Assembly (NCBI GenBank): GCA_002025645.1
Contig: CP018783.1
Coordinates: forward strand, 1,922,001 to 1,986,000
DNA from: Curtobacterium pusillum
GTDB lineage: Bacteria; Actinomycetota; Actinomycetes; Actinomycetales; Microbacteriaceae
Reading direction: 5' to 3'
DNA length: 64,000 nucleotides
A program made the translations under genes and the position numbers. This document shows, piece by piece, positions 1-7,855 of this stretch. Under the pieces are notes generated by a model. That model saw only the letters and a list, made by a program, of their open reading frames with translations, was not told the DNA's origin and did not search any database. Numbering within the stretch: the stretch's first letter is position 1; each line of letters begins with the position of its first letter.

Positions 1-283
1 AGACGTCGGAGAGCTTGCCGTAGATCGGCGTCGTGATGGTGCTCGCGATGAGGTACGCGGTGGTCACCCAGGCCTGCTGGTCGAGGCCGTGCAGGTCGTC
101 ACCGATGGTGCGGATCGCCGTGCCGACGATCGTCTGGTCGAGCGACGACAGGAACATGCCGGCCATGAGGCCGTAGATGACGAGGAGGATCTGACGGTGC
201 GACATGATCGGCTTCCCGGGCTGGCCGGCCGGGGAGCTCTGTCGTCCGCGCTGCACCTCGACGGGTGCGGTGGCAGTAGACAT
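1..283 (-). CDS. MFS drug-efflux transporter, DHA2 type (N-terminal part)
   Basis: The first 94 codons of a major facilitator protein; the rest lies beyond the window edge. After a hydrophilic N-terminus of about 30 residues comes membrane segment 1, which ends in LDQTIVGTA. This matches motif D1 of the 14-helix DHA2 drug:H+ antiporters (EmrB/QacA group). A second segment (AWVTTAYLIASTI) runs into the start of a GKLSD loop, the family's motif A. The ATG at 283 is preceded by AAGGACC. The likely job is proton-driven export of drugs or other small compounds; the substrate cannot be read from the sequence. It is divergent from the kinase-like gene at 470 and its promoter carries an inverted repeat. 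Confidence 0.88.
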   Translation of the reverse strand, partial: MSTATAPVEVQRGRQSSPAGQPGKPIMSHRQILLVIYGLMAGMFLSSLDQTIVGTAIRTIGDDLHGLDQQAWVTTAYLIASTITTPIYGKLSDV

Positions 284-381
284 GGGGGTCCTTCAGGGGT
301 GCGTGTGGTGGTCGTGGTCGCGAGGGACGCCGGAGCGTTGTGGCGGGCCGATGGCGGCGGGTCAACCTTGCAGACGCTGCA

Positions 382-418
382 ACTTTACACCACGAGCAGG
401 TTTGCCGCCAACGCAAAC
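382..418 (-). promoter_or_regulatory. Promoter of the MFS gene with candidate repressor operator
   Basis: On the minus strand a -35-like TTGGCG (406-411) and a -10-like TAAAGT (382-387) are separated by 18 bp. The inverted repeat GTTTGC-N7-GCAAAC (400-418) covers the -35 box. This layout suits a TetR- or MarR-type repressor of the pump. No such regulator is visible beside it, so it may lie past the window edge. Confidence 0.45.
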
Positions 419-469
419 TTTCCTATTGCGCACGTTTGGTGAATAGCTTCTCAGCTAGCGTGCTCCGGT

Positions 470-1423
470 ATGGGGCGAACGAGCTGGGGCGACGTACCGG
501 GGACACTGCGCGCACGGATCGAGGCGATCCTCGGCGGACCGGTCGTCGATGCGGTCTCCCAAGCGGGCGGGTACTCTCCCGGCGGTGCCGATCGCGTGGT
601 CACCGCGAATGGGCGCCGGGCCTTCGTGAAGACGCTCGCGCGGTCACGGAACGACGACGGCTTCCGCCTGCACGAACAGGAGGCCCGGGTCATGGCGCAC
701 CTGCCGGCGTCCGTGCAGGCACCTCGCCTGATCGACACGCTGCACGAGACGGTGGACGGTGACGAGTGGATCGCGCTGGTGCTCGAGGACGTCGACGGAC
801 AGCACCCGGGTCGAACGCTCGACGGCTCGGACGTGACCGCGGTCCTCGACGCGCTCGACACCCTGCCGCCCGCGACCGGACCCCTGGCGGCACTGCCGCG
901 GCTCACCGACGAGCTCGCCGACGAACTCGGGGCGTGGGACCGGATGGTCGCCAGCGGGATGCCCGAGGTCGTCCCGGCACACGTCGCGTCGGCCGCAGCC
1001 GACCTCGCACACGCGGCTCGGCCGGCCGCCGGGCTCCTCGACGGCGAGTACCTGGCACACGTGGACTGCCGCGCGGACAACCTGCTCGTCAGTGCCGATG
1101 GTCGGGTCTGGGTCGTCGACTGGCCGTGGGCAGCGGTCGGCGTCCACTGGTTCGACCCGCTGACGTACCTGCTCGACACGCTCGTCCGCGGCGAAGACAC
1201 CGACGTCGAACACCACCTCGCGACGCACCGGGTGTTCGCCGGACTGCCTGGGACGACCGTCGACGCCGTGCTCGCCGGACTCGCGGGGACCTTCTTCGAG
1301 AAGGCGTCGCGGCCCGCCGTCCCGAACATGCCGACGCTCCGCGCGTTCCAGCGCGCCGAGGGACTGGCAGCAGCGGAATGGCTGCTCCGGCGGTGGGGCC
1401 GAGGCCGCGCAGTACCCCGTTGA
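470..1423 (+). CDS. Phosphotransferase (APH/choline kinase-like) family protein
   Basis: A 317-aa protein of the aminoglycoside phosphotransferase/choline kinase fold. The catalytic loop HVDCRADN (His197, Asp199, Asn204) and the following metal-binding VVDWPWA match the Brenner-type H-x-D-x4-N and D-x-W signatures. The N-lobe has the expected nucleotide-binding lysine region (RAFVKTL). Such proteins phosphorylate hydroxyls of antibiotics or small metabolites; the substrate here is unknown, and proximity to an efflux pump does not prove a resistance role. There is no clear SD; TAGCGT lies 8 nt before the ATG, so a leaderless transcript is likely. Confidence 0.8.
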   Translation: MGRTSWGDVPGTLRARIEAILGGPVVDAVSQAGGYSPGGADRVVTANGRRAFVKTLARSRNDDGFRLHEQEARVMAHLPASVQAPRLIDTLHETVDGDEWIALVLEDVDGQHPGRTLDGSDVTAVLDALDTLPPATGPLAALPRLTDELADELGAWDRMVASGMPEVVPAHVASAAADLAHAARPAAGLLDGEYLAHVDCRADNLLVSADGRVWVVDWPWAAVGVHWFDPLTYLLDTLVRGEDTDVEHHLATHRVFAGLPGTTVDAVLAGLAGTFFEKASRPAVPNMPTLRAFQRAEGLAAAEWLLRRWGRGRAVPR

Positions 1424-1462
1424 TCCAGGAAGCGCGGCACCGCGGAGCGTACGGTCCCGCAC

Positions 1463-1900
1463 ATGACTGACGAGCACGAAGGCCAGCGTCCCGAAGACGA
1501 TGCTGCGCGGCTCGGACTCGTCGTCGTCGGTGAGGCAGCAGCACTGCACTCCGGCGACGAGGCGGCTCTGGACGCGAGCGAACAGAACATCCGCGACACC
1601 ATCGACGAGATGATCGACGAACCACTCACCCCACGCCAGGAGCAGGTGGTCGAACGGTTGGCGTCGGCCGGGGGCACGCTCACCGCAGGGCTCAGCGGCG
1701 CCCTCGCCGCCCAGACGGGCCGGAGCGTCGACGACATCCTGGAGGGCGCCGCCCGCAGCGTCGTATGGCAGCAGCGGCTGGCGGATCAGCGCGACGCCGA
1801 GTCCGGTGATCGCAGCCACGGCGTGGGCCACGGCCAGCGCGAGGACGCCGGCGGGCAGCAGCGCGAGCACCGGAACGACGACGGGCGCGACGAGGACTGA
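1463..1900 (+). CDS. Hypothetical protein, 145 aa, with His/Gln/Arg-rich tail
   Basis: Not recognised. Residues 1-115 are acidic, look helical and keep a strong G/C third-position bias. The last 30 residues (rich in H, G, Q, R, D) look unlike folded protein. The ATG follows TACGGT by 7 nt, which suggests a leaderless start. The 3' end overlaps an antisense frame starting at 1918 on the minus strand, just 10 nt after the flotillin stop, which would encode two hydrophobic segments; only one of the two frames need be real there. Both the function and the exact C-terminus are uncertain. Confidence 0.5.
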   Translation: MTDEHEGQRPEDDAARLGLVVVGEAAALHSGDEAALDASEQNIRDTIDEMIDEPLTPRQEQVVERLASAGGTLTAGLSGALAAQTGRSVDDILEGAARSVVWQQRLADQRDAESGDRSHGVGHGQREDAGGQQREHRNDDGRDED

Positions 1901-1928
1901 ACCCCGCCGCGCCCGCACCGGCGATCGA

Positions 1929-3380
1929 CTACTCGGTCACGGACTCCTGCGCCTGTTCGCGCACCACCGCACGGGCGGCAGCCTGACCGGTCGTCGTGCT
2001 CTTCACGATGTCGCTCAGGGTGAACCCGGCGGTGGTGCCGAGCAGGGCATCGACCTCGCTGAACTGGCTCACGACGCTCTTCGACAGCGCGCCTGCGCCG
2101 TCGGACGAGACGACCGTCAGCTTGTCGATGTTGCCCATCGGCGCCGCGAGCTCGCGGGCGATGCTCGGCAGGGTCTCGATCGCCTTGACCCGCAGGACGG
2201 CCTCGGAGTGCTGCGCGAGGGCATCGGCCTGGGCCTTCGTGGCGTCGGCCTCGGCCTGACCCTTGGCGCGGATCGCGTCGGCAGCGGCCTCGCCCTCCGC
2301 GCGGGAGGCGTCGGCCGCGAGCTTGCGCGCCTCGGCTTCGGCCTTGGCCTCGGCGGCGATCGCCTCGGCAGAGATGCGACGGGCCTCGGCCTGCGCACGG
2401 GCCGTCTCGACCTGTGCGGCAGCGGCAGCTTCGGCCTCGACCCGGGTCTTGCGCGCCTGCGCCTCGGCGACGGCGGACACCTCGGACTCGAGCTCGGCAC
2501 GACGGAGCTCGGCACGCTTCTGCGCGGTGAGCTGCTCCTGCTCCACGACGCCCTGCGCCGCACGGGCCTGGGCGAGCGGGCCGGCCGCAGCCGCTTCGGC
2601 CGACGCACGGTCGGCGTCGAGCTGGAGAGCCGCACGCCGGATCGCGAGGGTGTTCTCCGCCTCGGCGATGGCCTGGTCCGCGGTGGCCCGGGCCTCGCGC
2701 GCTTCGCGGTCGGCCTGGGCCTCGGCGTTCTCGGCCTCGAGCCGGACGCGGGCGCGCTCGGCACGACCGAGGTCGCTGATGTACTCGTTGCGGTCCGAGA
2801 TGCCCTTGATCTCGAAGGAGTCGACGTCGAGCCCCTGGCTGTGCAGGGCGTCCTTCGCGACGTCGAGCACGGCGACGGTGAGCTGGTCACGGTTCCGGAT
2901 GATCGTCGACACGTCGGTCGCACCGATCGAGGCGCGGAGCGAACCCGACAAGACCTCTCGAGCGAAGTCGTCGATCTTCTTCTCCTGCCCGAGGAAGCGC
3001 TGTGCCGCCGCCCGGATGGAGGCGTCGGCCTCGCCCACCTTGACGAGCGCCACGGCCTCGACGTCGATCGTCACGCCGCGGGAGTCCTGCGCGTTGACGT
3101 TGATGTCGATCGCCCGGGAGCTGAGCGACAGCTTCGCGACCTTCTCGAAGAACGGCCGGACGAGCACACCGGCGCCGAGCACGACCTTGATGCCGGACTC
3201 GACGGTCTCGGTGCCGTCGGAGTTCTTCACCTTGCGGGACCGCTTGCCCGTGATGATGAGTGCTTCGTCGGCGCCGGCGTTGCGGTAGACGAGCTTGGCG
3301 TAGACCAGCGCGATGACCGCGAGGACGATGATCCCCACGATGATCAGCGGGACGGCTCCGAGCGCGAACAGGACTTCCAT
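1929..3380 (-). CDS. Flotillin-like SPFH-domain membrane protein
   Basis: A 483-aa protein. One N-terminal membrane segment (about residues 6-25) is followed by an SPFH/band-7 domain with the AGADEALIITGKRSRKV opening typical of flotillins. A long Ala/Glu/Arg-rich coiled coil follows (about 200-400), then a C-terminal flotillin region ending near GTTAGFTLSDIVK. Family role: scaffold of ordered membrane patches, linked in bacteria to membrane fluidity and protein quality control. The ATG at 3380 is chosen because GGAGGGG lies about 7 nt upstream and the membrane segment begins straight after it; upstream in-frame codons give an unlikely basic extension. No NfeD partner is visible nearby. Confidence 0.88.
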   Translation of the reverse strand: MEVLFALGAVPLIIVGIIVLAVIALVYAKLVYRNAGADEALIITGKRSRKVKNSDGTETVESGIKVVLGAGVLVRPFFEKVAKLSLSSRAIDINVNAQDSRGVTIDVEAVALVKVGEADASIRAAAQRFLGQEKKIDDFAREVLSGSLRASIGATDVSTIIRNRDQLTVAVLDVAKDALHSQGLDVDSFEIKGISDRNEYISDLGRAERARVRLEAENAEAQADREAREARATADQAIAEAENTLAIRRAALQLDADRASAEAAAAGPLAQARAAQGVVEQEQLTAQKRAELRRAELESEVSAVAEAQARKTRVEAEAAAAAQVETARAQAEARRISAEAIAAEAKAEAEARKLAADASRAEGEAAADAIRAKGQAEADATKAQADALAQHSEAVLRVKAIETLPSIARELAAPMGNIDKLTVVSSDGAGALSKSVVSQFSEVDALLGTTAGFTLSDIVKSTTTGQAAARAVVREQAQESVTE

Positions 3381-3465
3381 GACTCCCCCTCCGGACCAGG
3401 CCGAGCCTGGATTCCGCATCTGTTGTTCCTTTGCGTCCCATCCTAGGAGAGAGCGCGGACAGACG

Positions 3466-3502
3466 GGAGGCGCGGTGCGGGTCGGACCCGCACCGCGCCT
3501 CC
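3466..3502. repeat. Palindromic repeat, family A (terminator-like)
   Basis: Two perfect 18-nt arms (3466-3483 and 3485-3502) around one base, with core GGAGGCGCGG/CCGCGCCTCC. It lies just past the nadE stop, before flotillin on the same strand, so it probably ends nadE transcription. It belongs to a family of seven in this window. Confidence 0.85.
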
Positions 3503-3523
3503 TGGACGGTGTTGCGTGAGCGC

Positions 3524-4372
3524 CTACGCGCCGGCACGCCACCAGTCGTCGAAGGGCGTCGCCGGGACCTGGCGCTTGTGCTCCGTCGCGCGGTAGCGCG
3601 ACTCGATCGCCTCGGCGACCTCGAGCGGCACGTCGTGCCCCTGCAGGTAGGCGTCGATCTCGGCGTAGCTGAGGCCGAGGTTCGCCTCGTCGGTCTGGCC
3701 GGGCGTCTCGTCGAGCAGGTCCGCCGTCGGGGCCTTCTCGTAGAGGCGAGCCGGGGCGCCGAGGTGCTCGAGGAGCTGTCGGCCCTGGCTCTTCGACAGG
3801 CCGGTGAGGGGTGTGAGGTCCACGCCGCCGTCGCCGTACTTCGTGAAGAAGCCGGTCACGGCCTCGGCCGCGTGGTCGGTGCCGACGACGAGGAGTCCGC
3901 GCTGCCCGGCGACGGCGTACTGGGCGACCATGCGCATCCGGGCCTTGACGTTGCCCTTCACGAAGTCGCTCAGCTCGACGCCGGAGGCCGCGGTGTCCTG
4001 CACGACCCCGTCGACGCCGTGCTCGATGTTCACGGTGATGCCCGGGTCGGCCGCGATGAACTGCAGCGCGAGCTGGGCGTCGTCCTCGTCGGCCTGCACG
4101 CGGTAGGGCATGCGGACCGTGGTGAACTCGGCGGGGTGCCCCTCGGCGCGGAGGGACTCGACGGCGAGCTGCGTCAGGCGGCCGGCGAGCGTGGAGTCCT
4201 GGCCGCCGCTGATCGCGAGCAGGTAGCCCTTGGCGCCGGTGGTGAGCAGGTAGTCACGGAGGAACCCGACGCGACGGGAGACCTCCTGCTCCGGGTCGAT
4301 GGTCGGCTGGACGTTGAGGTCCGCTGCGATGGCGGCTTGGAGTTCACGCACCACCCCAGTATCCCGCTGCAT
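3524..4372 (-). CDS. nadE: Ammonia-dependent NAD+ synthetase
   Basis: A 282-aa protein, close to the usual 275 aa of the short ammonia-dependent NadE. It carries the P-loop SGGQDS (residues 55-60) of N-type ATP pyrophosphatases and the [17 protein letters not shown] and GTDHAAEA blocks of NadE. It adenylates nicotinate adenine dinucleotide and amidates it with ammonia, the last step of NAD synthesis. No glutaminase domain is present. The ATG at 4372 has a weak SD. GTG codons at 4354 and 4351 are alternatives, because a GATACT box precedes them and would give a leaderless start. Confidence 0.95.
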   Translation of the reverse strand: MQRDTGVVRELQAAIAADLNVQPTIDPEQEVSRRVGFLRDYLLTTGAKGYLLAISGGQDSTLAGRLTQLAVESLRAEGHPAEFTTVRMPYRVQADEDDAQLALQFIAADPGITVNIEHGVDGVVQDTAASGVELSDFVKGNVKARMRMVAQYAVAGQRGLLVVGTDHAAEAVTGFFTKYGDGGVDLTPLTGLSKSQGRQLLEHLGAPARLYEKAPTADLLDETPGQTDEANLGLSYAEIDAYLQGHDVPLEVAEAIESRYRATEHKRQVPATPFDDWWRAGA

Positions 4373-4390
4373 CCGCCCGGTGCACAGGGT

Positions 4391-4558
4391 TCAGCGCGCG
4401 GGTTCCGCTCCGACCGGGCGGATCGTGTTGTCGTGGTCGGCGCCGATCGCGCACGTGCAGACGACGGCGATGGTCTCCTGCGCCTTCGTGAGCACGAACC
4501 GTTCGACGTGCGGCGGTCCGACGTGGCGGTCGAGCGGGTGGGTGTCGTGGTCGTGCAC
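4391..4558 (-). CDS. Small hypothetical protein, 55 aa
   Basis: A short GTG-started frame with GAGG six bases before the start and strong G/C third positions. The product begins with a His/Asp-rich stretch (HDHDTHPLDRH). It then has a strand-like core, FVLTKAQETIAVVCTCAIGADHD, centred on a Cys-Thr-Cys pair (shown here only as a landmark). The family is not recognised. It lies just upstream of nadE on the same strand, 18 nt before the nadE ATG, so the two could be cotranscribed. The paired cysteines and histidines would allow metal binding; that is speculation. Confidence 0.45.
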   Translation of the reverse strand: MHDHDTHPLDRHVGPPHVERFVLTKAQETIAVVCTCAIGADHDNTIRPVGAEPAR

Positions 4559-4633
4559 GGTGGGCCTCACTTCGCGGATCGAGGACAGGGATCGGGAACA
4601 GGCGGGGACGAGGACGGGACGGAACGGGGACGT

Positions 4634-4671
4634 GCCGGTGCGGTGGTGGCCCGAACCACCACCGCACCGGC
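4634..4671. terminator. Intergenic hairpin, 16-bp stem
   Basis: Perfect arms GCCGGTGCGGTGGTGG (4634-4649) and its complement (4656-4671) around a 6-nt loop. It lies between the anchored surface protein and the small ORF, both on the minus strand, and probably acts as a second terminator behind the surface protein gene. Confidence 0.6.
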
Positions 4672-4709
4672 GGGTCCGCGACGACCCGAACGCGTCGCGG
4701 ACCCCGGGA

Positions 4710-4739
4710 GACGGGCGCCGGTACCCGCCGGCGCCCGTC
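4710..4739 (-). terminator. Terminator hairpin of the surface protein gene
   Basis: Perfect 12-bp stem GACGGGCGCCGG/CCGGCGCCCGTC with a 6-nt loop, starting four bases after the stop codon of the surface protein gene. Confidence 0.7.
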
Positions 4740-4743
4740 CGGG

Positions 4744-6843
4744 TCAGGCGCGGCGCAGGCGTCGCGCGACGAGGGTGCCGCCACCGGCCGCGAGGAGCAG
4801 ACCGGCGAGGAGCATCAGCGGCAGGACCTCGGCACCCGTGTAGGCGAGGGTGCCCGTGCCGGAACCGTTCCCGACTGCGCCCGCACCGCCGGCGCCACCT
4901 GCACCTCCTGCGCCACCCGCACCACCGTTCCCGCCGGGGGTCCCGGGCGTCCCGGGGGTCCCAGGCGTCCCGGGCGTTCCCGGGTCCGTCGGGTCGACCG
5001 GGGCCGCTGCGACCGCGAAGGTCACCGAGTCCGGGTCGCTGACGAGCGTGCCGATGGTCTCGACCGCGACGGCCTCGTGGTCACCGACCGCGACGTCCGG
5101 GAACGTGACCGTCCAGGTCCCGTCCTCGTCCGCGACCGTCGACTGGACGCCGTCGTCGTCACCGTCGAGCGTGACGTCGACGTCGGCGCCCGGCTCCGCC
5201 GTACCCGTGACCGGGACGTCGGTGGTGTCGTCGTCGGCCGGTACCGCGTAGTCCGTGCCGTCCTCCGGCGTGGTGATCGCGATGCCGGCGAAGGGATCTG
5301 CCTGCACGGTCGCGGTCGCCAGGTCGACGGTCGCGAGGTTCGCGGCCGGCAGGAGCTGCACGCGGACGGCCCGGACCGTGGTGGCCCCGGTGGAGTCTGC
5401 GGTCGGCTCGGTGAACGCCGGTGCCGTCTGTGAGTTGATCGTGATCGAGACGAGCTGGTTCACGATGTCGAGCAGCGGGTCGAGCGCCGTGACGGTGCCG
5501 GTGACGGTGGTGAGCAGGGCCTGCACGGTGTCCGCGACGAAGTCCCCGCCGAGCACGTCGCCGACGATGCCGGTGAGCGCCGGCACGATCGTGGAATCGA
5601 GCAGCGGCTGCAGGAGCGGGTTCAGCGTGCCGAGCACCGGACCGAGGATCCCGGTGCCGGCGACGGTGAGGGTGGCGCCGTCACCGGTGCCGAGCAGGTC
5701 GCCGACGGTGGTGTCGACCGTGAGGGTCAGGCCGGCCACGTTCGCGCCGAGCAGGTCGACGCCGGTGTCGACGACGAGCTGCACGTCGGCGACGTCGAGC
5801 GCGTTCGTCAGCGTCGACGTGAGGAGCGCCGGGAGCTGTTCGGTGAGGATGTTCGAGATCGCCCCGGTGATCTGCGCGTTGATCGTGTCGCTGGCGAGCA
5901 GCGTCGTGTTCGCGGGCAGGTCGTTCAGCGTGTAGAGCTGCCCGAGGTCGATCGAGACCACGCCGGAGGACAGGTCGATGGTGACCGGGCCGTCCGTCAG
6001 GGACTGCTGCGTGACGGTGGACAGCGCACCCTGCAGGTCGACGTCTGCCGTGAGCTGCGCCGTGGTGTCGTCGAGCGAGAGCACCCCGAGCCCGAGGCTG
6101 TTGACGGCCGTGGTGACCGGGCCGAGCAGCGACGCGGTGAGGTCGGTGGTGAGCCCGTCCTCGCCGAGCGCCGCGTTCACGGTGTCGTCGGTCGTGCCGA
6201 GCGAGGTGTCCAGCGTCTGGACGAGCTGCTGCACGGCCGGGCTGACGAGCCGGACCTGTGCGCCGGCGACCTGGTAGTCGGTGGTGACGTCCGCTCCGTC
6301 GAAGGTGCGGTCGGCCTCGGCCCGGGCGGACAGTGCGCCGAGTCCGACGGAGAGTTCGCTGACGACCCCGTCGACGTCGAGGTCGCCGAGGAGCGGGGTG
6401 AGGTTGACGGTGGCACCGGCGCCGGGTGTGCCCGGACCGACCTGGATCGCACCGTCCGCGCCGACGGCGCCCGCGGCGGCGACCGCCGAGGTGGTGTCGG
6501 TGGCGGCGACCTGGCCGGCGACGCCGACGTTCACCAGGCCGTTCTGGCCGAGCAGCTGGATGCCACCAGGGACGTTGATCCCGATGCTGTTGAGCACCGA
6601 GAGGTCGAGCGGGTCGGACTGACCGCCGGCGGTGCCTCCAGGGGCCGTGGCCCCGAAGGACCCGGCGAGCGCCGCGACGTCGTCGAGGTCGATGGTGCCG
6701 CTGCCGGCGAGGAGCCGCCCTTCGGCCTGCGTCGCGTCGGACGCGGCGGCGTGGGCGGGGAGCGCGGCTCCGCCGATGATCACGGCCGCGACGGTGGCCG
6801 TGGCGCCCGCGCGGAGCGCGAAGCGTGTTGCAGTGCGTGGCAT
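4744..6843 (-). CDS. Secreted choice-of-anchor G-type surface protein with LAXTG sorting signal
   Basis: A 699-aa protein. A signal peptide ends near AHA (residue 32). A large Thr/Val/Asp-rich beta region follows (about 35-510), starting with EGRLLAGSGTIDLDDVA, which resembles the actinobacterial choice-of-anchor G family. Next comes a bacterial Ig-like domain (about 510-610, with VPVTGTAEPGADVDVTLDG), a PGTPGTPGTPG run and a GAGGAGGAG run, and then the sorting signal LAYTG (666-670), a hydrophobic helix and an RRLRRA tail. LAXTG is the motif preferred by class E sortases, so wall anchoring is likely. The ATG at 6843 has GGAG 11 nt upstream and starts the signal peptide cleanly. The ligand is unknown. 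Confidence 0.82.
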   Translation of the reverse strand: MPRTATRFALRAGATATVAAVIIGGAALPAHAAASDATQAEGRLLAGSGTIDLDDVAALAGSFGATAPGGTAGGQSDPLDLSVLNSIGINVPGGIQLLGQNGLVNVGVAGQVAATDTTSAVAAAGAVGADGAIQVGPGTPGAGATVNLTPLLGDLDVDGVVSELSVGLGALSARAEADRTFDGADVTTDYQVAGAQVRLVSPAVQQLVQTLDTSLGTTDDTVNAALGEDGLTTDLTASLLGPVTTAVNSLGLGVLSLDDTTAQLTADVDLQGALSTVTQQSLTDGPVTIDLSSGVVSIDLGQLYTLNDLPANTTLLASDTINAQITGAISNILTEQLPALLTSTLTNALDVADVQLVVDTGVDLLGANVAGLTLTVDTTVGDLLGTGDGATLTVAGTGILGPVLGTLNPLLQPLLDSTIVPALTGIVGDVLGGDFVADTVQALLTTVTGTVTALDPLLDIVNQLVSITINSQTAPAFTEPTADSTGATTVRAVRVQLLPAANLATVDLATATVQADPFAGIAITTPEDGTDYAVPADDDTTDVPVTGTAEPGADVDVTLDGDDDGVQSTVADEDGTWTVTFPDVAVGDHEAVAVETIGTLVSDPDSVTFAVAAAPVDPTDPGTPGTPGTPGTPGTPGGNGGAGGAGGAGGAGGAGAVGNGSGTGTLAYTGAEVLPLMLLAGLLLAAGGGTLVARRLRRA

Positions 6844-7266
6844 GGTGCCTCTTTCTCCGGCGGAGCAGTGCTCCGCCGCTGATCCATCCCCCGCTGGTGG
6901 TGCGGGGGATCCGACGGGCTCGCTGGTGAGGCGGCCCGGAGTCACGTGTGCGCGTCGTGCTCCGCGCGGGCGCGGCTATCCGGGGTGATCACCCCCGGGG
7001 CGACGGAGACCGGACCCGGCCGCGACGGACGGGCGCATCGACCGTGCGCGCATCGTTCGTCCTCGTGCCATGTCCTGATCCCCTCGGGTGGGCTCGGCGG
7101 CGTCGCCGAACTGAGGATGGGCGGTTGGTGAGACCGCGTTCCTGTGCAATCTACAAGGGACAGGCCCCACCCTGGCGATACCCCCGTTCGGGGTGCGCGG
7201 GCGTGAGGAGCGCGACAGACAGTTCGATCGTTGACAGTTAGAGCTCGAACGGTTAGTGTTCTGATC
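6844..7266. other. Divergent intergenic region between surface protein gene and marR
   Basis: A 423-bp stretch with no convincing gene. It holds a GGAG ribosome site for the surface protein (near 6854) and the palindrome GGGGTGATCACCCC at 6982-6995, a possible operator about 140 bp upstream of that gene. It also holds a short CCCCGTTCGGGG hairpin near 7182-7193 and the marR promoter at its right end. No clear -10/-35 pair was found for the surface protein. Confidence 0.5.
7231..7266 (+). promoter_or_regulatory. marR promoter with palindromic operator, leaderless start
   Basis: A consensus -35 TTGACA (7231-7236), a 17-bp spacer and TAGTGT (7254-7259) end 7 nt before the ATG, with no SD, so transcription should begin at or next to the start codon. 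The spacer is largely the imperfect palindrome GTTAGAGCTCGAAC (7237-7250), well placed for autorepression by the MarR protein. Confidence 0.65.
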
Positions 7267-7710
7267 ATGACGCAGCAGGCACCCCGGTTCGACTCGCCCC
7301 TCCAGCAGATGCGCTGGATCGGGTGGGCGCAGCGCAAGGCGGCCGAGGAGTGGGTCCGCGAACGCGACCTCACCCAGGAGCAGTCCTTCGTGCTCGGGTA
7401 CCTGCAGCACACGCCCGGGGCGATCCAGCGGGACATCGCCGACATCACCCGGACCAGTGCGGCCAGCGTCTCGAGCCTCCTGCAGGGACTCGAGCGTCGC
7501 GGGCTCGTCGAACGACGCGCGGACGCCGAGAACGCCCGGACGAAGCGCGTGCACGCCACCGACGAGGGCATCGCCCTCATCGCCGGGTTCGAGGACGCGA
7601 TGATCGCCCTCGACGACGTCCTGCTCGCGCCCCTCGACGCGGACGAGCGAGCCACCCTGCAGGCCCTCCTGCAGAAGGTGACCGCCGAACTGCCCGAACC
7701 CACCCGCTAG
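7267..7710 (+). CDS. MarR-family transcriptional regulator
   Basis: A 147-aa winged-helix protein of normal MarR length. Helix-turn-helix region: GAIQRDIADITRTSAASVSSLLQ (about residues 55-77), then the wing with RRADAENARTKRVHATDEG, the family's DxR-type wing motif. It probably represses itself and the MATE pump 145 bp downstream until a ligand binds. The ATG at 7267 is chosen over an upstream codon at 7231 because it follows the -10 box directly and 7231 lies inside the -35 element. Confidence 0.9.
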   Translation: MTQQAPRFDSPLQQMRWIGWAQRKAAEEWVRERDLTQEQSFVLGYLQHTPGAIQRDIADITRTSAASVSSLLQGLERRGLVERRADAENARTKRVHATDEGIALIAGFEDAMIALDDVLLAPLDADERATLQALLQKVTAELPEPTR

Positions 7711-7855
7711 CGCCGACCCACTCAGCGCACCCCGCGCCTCCAGACCGACCGCCGGAGGCCCCACCCACCCACGCGACGGCACCCGCCGCCCGCGCGCCCC
7801 GTCATGCCCTGACCCACCGCCAGGGCAGCGGAGCCCTGCCCAGAAGGAGGCAGTC

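Noticed and set aside
470-1423. Calling the kinase-like protein an aminoglycoside resistance gene
   Set aside because: Only fold-level motifs are visible; many such proteins act on metabolites.
1806-3446. A 546-codon plus-strand frame opposite flotillin
   Set aside because: It mirrors the flotillin gene, has no family signature and is rich in Leu/Gly/Arg as expected for the complement of a GC-rich coiled coil.
4900-4990. Short tandem repeats that might be read as a CRISPR-like array
   Set aside because: They are in-frame codons for PGT and GA-G repeats of the surface protein; no spacers and no cas genes. No CRISPR array was seen anywhere in the window.
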